Assembly: GCA_015832175.1 (NCBI GenBank)
Contig: WJXW01000002.1
Coordinates: 558,001-622,000 of the forward strand
Length of the DNA stretch: 64,000 nucleotides
Reading direction: 5' to 3'
From: Paraphaeosphaeria minitans
Lineage: Eukaryota > Ascomycota > Dothideomycetes > Pleosporales > Didymosphaeriaceae
In this document: positions 58,401 to 64,000 of the stretch, one piece after another
How positions within the stretch are numbered: position 1 is the stretch's first letter
Layout: each line of letters starts with the position of its first letter
The notes under the pieces: generated by a model
Databases searched by the model: none
What the model was told of the DNA's origin: nothing
What the model saw: only the letters and a program-made list of their open reading frames with translations
Position numbers and translations under genes: made by a program

Positions 58401-58774
58401 CAAAAGAAGCTATAGATATAGTAGAAAATATAAAGAAAATACACTAATAACTCTAAAAAAATCTTAAGAAAGCTTAGCAGTAATTAATTTTATACTAAAA
58501 TTAAAAACAAAAAATAGCACCTTAGCTAAAGAAAGGGAATAAAGCATATCTACTTATAAAGAACCTTTAAACTTAGAAGAAAAAATATAAGAAACTAGAT
58601 TATATTAAAATTAAACTATTTTACATTTCTAAGTAAATATTACTAGTAAACTATAAGTTGAAACTACTGCTAGATATAAAGATACACCTAGTATTCTACG
58701 TATTACTACTAGAACTAGTAGACCCTAATACACTAGTTAGAACCGCCTTCTACCACAGAACTAAGGAAGAAAAT

Positions 58775-58925
58775 AAATTTAAGGTTAAAAGAATTCTAGA
58801 ATATAATTAGTATAGCAACGCGTACCTTATTAAGTAGAAAGGTTACTTACATAGCAAAAACACTTAGGAACTAGAGAACTACTTAGGAAACTATTAACAA
58901 AAGATTAAAGAATTCCACTAATAAT
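58775..58925 (+). pseudogene. integrase-terminal chromodomain, degraded
   Basis: FKVKRILEYN-YSNAYLIK-KGYLHSKNT-ELENYLGN follows the chromodomain pattern (V-x-x-I-L, YLVKWKGY, NTWEP). The two hallmark Trp codons are TAG at 58835-58837 and 58865-58867, single G-to-A changes from TGG. Confidence 0.85.
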
Positions 58926-58950
58926 CTACAGAGTATAATAATATTTATAC

Positions 58951-59598
58951 CTAAGATAGTAAAGGCACTAGATTATCCTAGAATTCTAACAGGAAATCTT
59001 TAAAAGCGCTCTATATTATAGGGGATAAAAAGGGACCTAAAGGAGTCTTATTAACTACTAGATTAATAGCCTTACAAAATTTAGCCTCTTTAATATTCTT
59101 CCCCTTAACCACTATCGCATTCTTAGTATACTTATCTAGTAAGTCTATTTACTAACGTAACTAATCTTTATATACATGTATAACCTATAACTTCTCTAAT
59201 ACCTCCTTATAGGCCTTAAACGCAGCCTTCTACGTTTCTTTTAACTCTTTTATCTATACACGTAATTTCTCTTTCTCTACTAATAAATGCTTAAACTTAG
59301 ACTCTAAAACGTGCATATTATAACGTTAATCTTAATAAACATATTCCTTATATCTTTTAGACTAAACGTAAACTTTATAAACACAGTTATATTTTATACA
59401 CGTTAAGTATTTCTTAACTATAACTTTGCTAAAGGAGTTAATAAAATTAGTTAGATAATAGTAATAGGTAGTGCTAGACTTAGAAAGTTATTAGGGCATA
59501 ATATAAGTAAGCTAATACTACTTATAACGTAGAGTAAGCTCTAGTTATAACTAGGTATAAGATACAGTTATATAATTTAAGGACAAATCTTAGTAAGA
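58951..59598 (-). pseudogene. antisense ORF between pol and 3' LTR, RIP-degraded
   Basis: Reading the minus strand from about 59598 to a TAG at 58951-58953 gives ~215 codons in one frame. Nearly all interrupting codons are TAA or TAG and fall in Gln-like contexts. Readable segments: YYYYLTNFINSFSKVIVKKY, NMHVLESKFKHLLVEKEKLR, KAAFKAYKEVLEKL, LLDKYTKNAIVVKGKNIKEA, KFCKAINLVVNKTPLGPF. The middle is a predicted coiled coil. I do not recognise the family. The preserved frame under heavy mutation argues for former coding capacity. Confidence 0.6.
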
Positions 59599-59608
59599 AG
59601 GGAGATAA

Positions 59609-60019
59609 TATTAAGATCTAAAGGCTAGATCTCTTAGGATTTTTATATATATTTACATTTATTGTTTAAGTGGCACAGCATAAAAGGTCACGTAACCTAA
59701 TTAGTGTAATTAGAACACTAAGATAACTAATTAGACTAAGCACTTAACATACTAAGTAACTAATTAGTACTTAATTAGTTTAATTAGAGCGATTAGTCTA
59801 CTAATTGCTTAAAGTATATAGGAACGTAAGGATAGGCTCTCTATACTTGTATTTAATCTGTTTATTAATCTATTATTTAGATTCTAGTAGACTAAATTGT
59901 TAACTTATTACACTTTGTAAGATACTATTATATTAATAAGACCTTCTACCTTCTGTAAGTACTCCTGCCTAAGAACTAACCTTAACCCTTTAGGACTAGC
60001 TACTCTCTTGGATTTAACA
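59609..60019 (+). repeat. 3' LTR, 411 bp
   Basis: Same length as the 5' LTR. Its first two bases are TA instead of TG. Preceded by the purine tract at about 59596-59605. Confidence 0.95.
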
Positions 60020-60024
60020 TAATA
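60020..60024 (+). repeat. target-site duplication TAATA (right)
   Basis: Matches 53309-53313. Confidence 0.9.
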
Positions 60025-60632
60025 ATAACATTTAGCGTTATTCCAAAAGTCGCATAGATTAAGAGCTACTTCAAATCTAAGCAAATGTTTTACTAACTCC
60101 TACGGTAGCGTATGCATCTTTAGGATTAGCAGGGGAGGGAATTACCATTCCCGCTCGGATTAATGGACTGCATCTGTTCATTATTCAAAGCGAATAATTT
60201 CTCGATAAAATAGGACGAGAGGGCGCTGTGACAACGCGTACCATGTATACTGTACTAAACTCCTAAACAACGCGGTCGTTGCGTTTGCTTAGAGAACGTT
60301 AGTTTAAAAGAAAACAGAGTAGGGAAGTATCGCGCCACCTAACTAGGCACGAAACGTGGCAAACACTAAGCTGTCCTGGTTATATTAGATTAGCCTAACT
60401 ACAATACACATGCCGAGATCAAGCGCTGGGCTAATCTTTTAGTTAGAATAAACGAATATAGTTTATGCTATCACTAGTAAGTTTAAGCTGCATAGCCAGG
60501 GTTATAGGGACTACAGTTTTAGGCAATACCTTCTGCTTAATTAATTTCCAACGTTTAATCCTAAGGTTAGAGGAACAAAGTATACAGAACTAAGCGTTGT
60601 ATAAGGAAGTGTTGCTAGAGTTTGTAGAGTAG
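60025..60632. other. degenerate flank, nothing readable
   Basis: TpA-rich with frequent TAA/TAG. It may hold the upstream part (N-PAZ-MID) of the Argonaute pseudogene, but I could not read a convincing segment. Confidence 0.35.
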
Positions 60633-61365
60633 ATGTCCCTTGGTATTATGGGCGCTGATGTTGCTCATCCTGCTGTTTTTAACCTAGTCAGAAAATCTTG
60701 TGTTAACTTAGTGGTTGGCAACGTTATTAATGAATTTCAGGGCTAATTAGGCTTAATAGTCGACAAGCTGGAAGGCAGGAAGCAAATTTAAGTTATTTCT
60801 GTACTACATGGTTCTAATACAAACTTCTTGTAGTGGTTCCAATACATGCGAGCTATAGTCCTTGTGAGGCTTTAAGCCTATCGCTCTATGCTAAATAAGT
60901 TCCTCACCCGCTATTTGCTTTTATCACGACGAAATTAGCAAATTTATATTCAAAGAATGCGGAAAGTGGGAGAGAGAAAAATGACATCTATGAGACCTGT
61001 AACAATATTACAAGAGAAGAGCACCTTGACCTTGGATTTAAGCTAATATTTGTTGTTGTAGGGAAGTGGCACTTAAGACGTTGCTATCCAAAAGATCCTA
61101 TAAGATACTACTAAGAACGATAACGTGAAGTATAACTTCTCGTTGATAAGACCATCATATGTCTAAACAATGTCTTTTGACTTCTTTCTTTAGTCACACG
61201 CCGCAGTCTAGGACACTGCTTGGTCCGCGCATTACTACATGTTGCGCGATGAAATACCTAGGCCTTAAGCGAAATTGGCTAACTTGGCCTATTAACTTTG
61301 CTGCTTCGTCCCTCTCGCGACGAAAGGAGTCCGGTCGCTTTGGGTTCAGCGATATATGCTAGGGC
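60633..61365 (+). pseudogene. Argonaute (PIWI domain) pseudogene
   Basis: Three blocks in order, in different frames, match the PIWI domain of Argonaute proteins, the small-RNA-guided nucleases of RNA silencing. Block 1 (from 60633): MSLGIMGADVAHPA, the G-x-D-V-x-H-P strand with the first catalytic Asp, then KSCVNLVVGNVINEFQG. Block 2 (about 60915-61100): FYHDEIS, like FFRDGVSEG, then KLIFVVVGKWHLRRCYPKDP, like the VVVxKRHHxRFFP strand. Block 3 (from 61170): MSFDFFL-SHAAV-DTAWSAHYYMLRDEI, like FDFFLQSHAAxQGTxRxxHYxVLxDE, then a KLANLAY-LCCFVPLATKGV segment, like LCxxYARATxxV. In-frame TAG/TAA stops fall where Gln is usual. Frameshifts between blocks make it non-functional. Confidence 0.82.
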
Positions 61366-63335
61366 AACGTACAGAAGACGCTTTTATCTCCGCCTGTGGA
61401 AGCATGGGAATGATTTCAACTTACCACGCAATGATCCAATAACCTTTAAAACCTGGACGGAGGGTGGGATCTAGAGGTGCAGTAGCTTAAAGACGCTACA
61501 ACTTGCGCAACGGGAAGTTGTATCGATTAATGACAATGAGCGAATCTGGGGCAGCTTGGTGACGAACCAAACAGTGACCAAGTCCGACACAATCCCTGGC
61601 GTCCAAAATTAGACTGCTCTATGTTTTGGGCGTAGATGACGCTTTTTTCTTTTAGCGGCACGATCTTGCTCCCCCAATGACAGTATCCCCTGTTGGGATT
61701 TCAAGACCACTTGTCCTTTCCTTCTCCCCTCCTTCTTTCCTACCGGAGCGAGGAAGCTCTTACTTATGTCCTACTTCGCTGTGGCCTCAGTTGCTAGCTG
61801 TTCGTGTATTTGACACACATGGCTACCATAGATGGCTGCACAGGGTCTTCTTGTTATCGTTTCTCATTTTGTCAGTGTGATCCCATAGCACGGTTGCTAT
61901 GTATCAGCTAGAATCAAAATGCACAGTCTACGGTTCGACTGGATGTAAGTCGGCCTGCATCGACTGTGCACGTGAATAGCATGGTTTGCCCAGCATCGCG
62001 TTCCCGCTCCCGTTGTAGGTATAACCGCACCCCGCGCATGCCCCATCTCCCCCCGAAACCAGGCGCACATCCGCTATCCAGCTCTCCGTCATCCCTCACG
62101 TCTCACTAAACCACCCAGTCAACCCTTATTCCCACCCTCGAGATACTGCAATCAGATGAGACACTACTGAGTACATCTTAGGGTAAAAGAATGGTAGTTC
62201 GTAAACGTTATAAAAACAGCAGCTTTGGATATCCTTCTTGTAGAGGCAGGTGCCTTTGAGGCTTCTCCACCTGCCTGCAAACATGTAGAGCTTCAGTGTT
62301 GGTGCTCATCACGTGACCTGCCAGTGTGGCGCTAAACCCTAACACTGGGCGGTTGCTGTAAGCCAATCACAGCGCTCGTACTGAGTGACCAATCAGCGCT
62401 CCTGAACTGATGCACTTTCGCCCTCTATGTGAATGTAATATTGCAGCTAAAGCTGCAATGACATACCTTACTCGAACTAGTATAATTGGTTCAACTTCCG
62501 ATAACACAGCTAGACAAGCGCACGGTGGTCGAAGACTTTTGCCATTGCCTCTTTAAACAAGAACGTCTTCCGTTTATTTGGACGTCATGGTATCTGCGAA
62601 TCCGACGCGCCACTTAACAGCAGCCCACGTTTCCACAACGATCGTCAGACGTTTCTTTTTTTTGTGGACCGCCTAGTCTTGCTAGTTCTTTTGGGGTGAG
62701 GCCCAATATCTCCAACATGTCCGGGAACTGGACATTGCGGGCTCAAGCAAGAGAAGAGTTGCGTGGAATGCGACCGAGTCATCGAGGGAGAGCAGACCTA
62801 CAAAGTACTTCTCTGTTTGCTATTGGAACGGGCCTGTTGTTATGATAGGGCTGGTTTTCGGGGTCCGAGCAATAGTCATGAGGACCATCGAGAAGTTTGG
62901 TACACTGCACAAGGGGGCATCTTTAGGCAATACATCGTTCGTGACATGGAAGTTTGCCGTCGTGGTAACCGTTGTGGGAGTAAAGAAGATGCGTTCGTCT
63001 ATTTTGAAGCGGCACCGCAAGGTCGCAAAGAAGAGTGTGTGTATCATGCCCAAATGCCCGATGCCAATCCTGATACCGATGCCAATCCCGATACCGATGC
63101 CAATCCCGATCCCGATCTCAGTCCATAGCCACCAGACTTCCCATATCCCATGGCCATCCCATGTTATGCCATCATTACCCTATGCGCAAATGTCGAAGCC
63201 AATAAAGTGAAGGGTCCGCAGACGCACGCATGCAAATGCCATTCAGTAAAGCACCGGTCTACTCTCGCAAGCTATGCATGGCCAAAACATCTGTCTAGAA
63301 GCGACGCGCGCGCCGACTCAATGCATGAGGAACGC
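61366..63335. other. spacer between the Argonaute pseudogene and the last gene
   Basis: No supported gene. Composition returns to normal from about 61650. Contains two CCAAT boxes (62363-62367, 62389-62393) embedded in similar contexts ending cagcgctc, a CACGTG at 62310-62315, and an 18-bp repeat at 63058-63115. Confidence 0.45.
63058..63115 (+). repeat. 18-bp tandem repeat, about three copies
   Basis: gatgccaatcccgatacc-type unit repeated three times, with the last copy altered to gatcccgatc. It creates an Asn-Pro-Asp-Thr-Asp-Ala run in a 121-codon frame that I do not consider a gene. Confidence 0.8.
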
Positions 63336-63646
63336 TTAAACGATCAAAAGCTGTTGTACATTGTTAGCATACACGTTAGATGGCTTCGCGAAGCCGAACG
63401 CACCTTGCCGACATTCTCGTTGCCCTCTCGGTCCTCGACCCTGTTCCAGGCGGTGTAGATGAGGGCGCCGCAGACGGCCCACATGACGGGCACACCGGCC
63501 TCGAGGGCGCTGGGCTTCTCGGCCTGGGAGGCCATCTCGATGACACGGGCAGCGCGGCTGGTGGTTATGTTGGAGTTGAAACGGGCGGGAGCACGGAAAG
63601 TGCGGATTATGGGGAGGCAGACGGGGAGGACGAAGCGAGGAGCCAT
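63336..63646 (-). CDS. small mitochondrial-type single-pass membrane protein
   Basis: Predicted minus-strand exons 63646-63404 and 63350-63336 give 85 residues. The start MAPRFVLPVCLPIIRTFRAP with Arg and no acidic residues resembles a mitochondrial presequence. EAGVPVMWAVCGALIYTAWN is a single membrane segment, followed by a short charged tail RVEDREGNENVGK. The 53-bp intron (gtgcgt donor, gctaac branch, caacag acceptor) adds a five-codon final exon ending KLLIV and stop; without it the frame reads into a non-conserved tail. I recall similar short fungal proteins ending in a KLLIV-like motif, but cannot name the family. Probably inner-membrane, perhaps a respiratory-complex accessory subunit (inference). 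Confidence 0.7.
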
Positions 63647-64000
63647 TGTTGTGGTTGGTGGTGATGGTGGTGGTTTAAAATGATCGGTTGGGTGGCGATG
63701 AGCAAGTACACGTATGCTTCTGTGCTCTTCAAGGTAATCCAATTCTTCAGAGGTACAGCAGAACCGAACCGACTGCAATAATTGCCAAGTGAGCGTGTCG
63801 TCGACGAAGCGAACTGTGAATGTGGTGTGTAGTCGAACGCGGGGAGCCAGTGCACTTTATGAATGAGTGGGCCAGTGGGTCGGTGTTGCCGCAAGAAGAA
63901 AAAGAGGCGAAGCATAAATCCGTGCACATTTTCCGCACCCCTGTTTCGAGGTTGCATCGCCTCGTCTCGGTCCGTCAGATGGTCCGTGCGGCTTCGCGAC
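63647..64000. other. upstream region of the last gene, no other gene seen
   Basis: A minus-strand frame extends upstream of the predicted start but is unlike the gene. A ggtggtgatggtggtgg run lies at 63656-63673. The window ends here. Confidence 0.4.

Larger units (their letters stand above)
53314..60019 (+). mobile_element. full-length Ty3/gypsy chromovirus LTR retrotransposon, RIP-degraded
   Basis: A 6706-bp element with two 411-bp LTRs, TG...CA-type ends (TGTTAA...TTAACA in the 5' copy; TATTAA in the 3' copy) and a 5-bp TAATA duplication. The order gag zinc knuckle, protease, reverse transcriptase, RNase H, integrase, chromodomain is Ty3/gypsy, chromovirus clade. The internal region is extremely A+T-rich and almost every reading frame is broken by TAA/TAG, many at expected Trp (TGG to TAG) or Gln (CAA/CAG to TAA/TAG) codons. 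A polypurine tract (agaagggaga) sits just before the 3' LTR. It cannot encode working proteins. It is a genomic retrotransposon of the fungus. Confidence 0.95.

Noticed and set aside
62331..62342. Telomere-like aaaccctaacac
   Set aside because: Only a single unit; not an array.
62763..63128. 121-codon ORF ending in Asn-Pro-Asp-Thr-Asp-Ala repeats
   Set aside because: The repeats come from an 18-bp tandem array; the rest has no recognised domain and overlapping frames are equally open.

Overview
The window is nuclear DNA of a filamentous ascomycete (Pezizomycotina). Protein styles and the intergenic TAGGTA-type motifs suggest a dothideomycete, but this is inference. Genes carry 47-100 bp introns with GTRNGT-like donors and CTAAC/CTGAC-like branch sites. 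Coding exons are near-neutral in GC. One 6.7 kb retrotransposon is extremely AT-rich and full of TAA/TAG codons, the pattern left by repeat-induced point mutation (RIP). All exon joins below were worked out by eye from reading frame, splice consensus and family conservation; none was tested against RNA.

Layout. 0.3-7.8 kb: a small membrane protein (-), a Rossmann-fold NAD(P)-binding protein (+), a charged low-complexity nuclear-type protein (+), a free methionine-R-sulfoxide reductase with a 5-nt internal exon (+), and a FAM32A-like protein (-). 7.8-12.3 kb is gene-poor. 12.3-17.2 kb: an amino-acid permease (+) and a seven-exon coiled-coil protein (-). 17.2-20.4 kb is repeat-bearing spacer. 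20.4-25.0 kb: a group II G-protein alpha subunit (+) with four introns of exactly 49 bp, a perfect (ATTG)70 array, and a mitoribosomal mS38/Cox24-like protein (+). 26.1-27.3 kb: a secreted Asn/Ala/Gly-rich protein (+). 28.9-37.8 kb: a secreted agmatinase-family enzyme (-), a MATE transporter (+), an MFS transporter (+) and an uncharacterised protein (+). 38.4-39.3 kb: a small kinase-fold protein (-). 39.3-46.2 kb is gene-poor with several tandem arrays. 46.2-49.8 kb: a large C2H2/fungal_trans regulator resembling AmdX (+).

49.8-63.3 kb is a degenerate region. A partial gene remnant ends at a probable splice donor about 40 bp before a complete Ty3/gypsy chromovirus with two 411-bp LTRs and a perfect TAATA target duplication. 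The element has decayed gag-pol with a chromodomain and, unusually, a long antisense reading frame between pol and the 3' LTR. Just beyond it lies a broken Argonaute PIWI-domain pseudogene whose in-frame stops sit where glutamine is expected. The window closes with a two-exon gene for a small mitochondrial-type membrane protein (-).

The genes are mostly unrelated housekeeping and transport functions. Agmatinase, MATE and MFS genes are neighbours and could form a small nitrogen/export group, but nothing in the sequence proves co-regulation. The most notable material is the retrotransposon with its antisense ORF, the adjacent Argonaute pseudogene, and the microexon gene.
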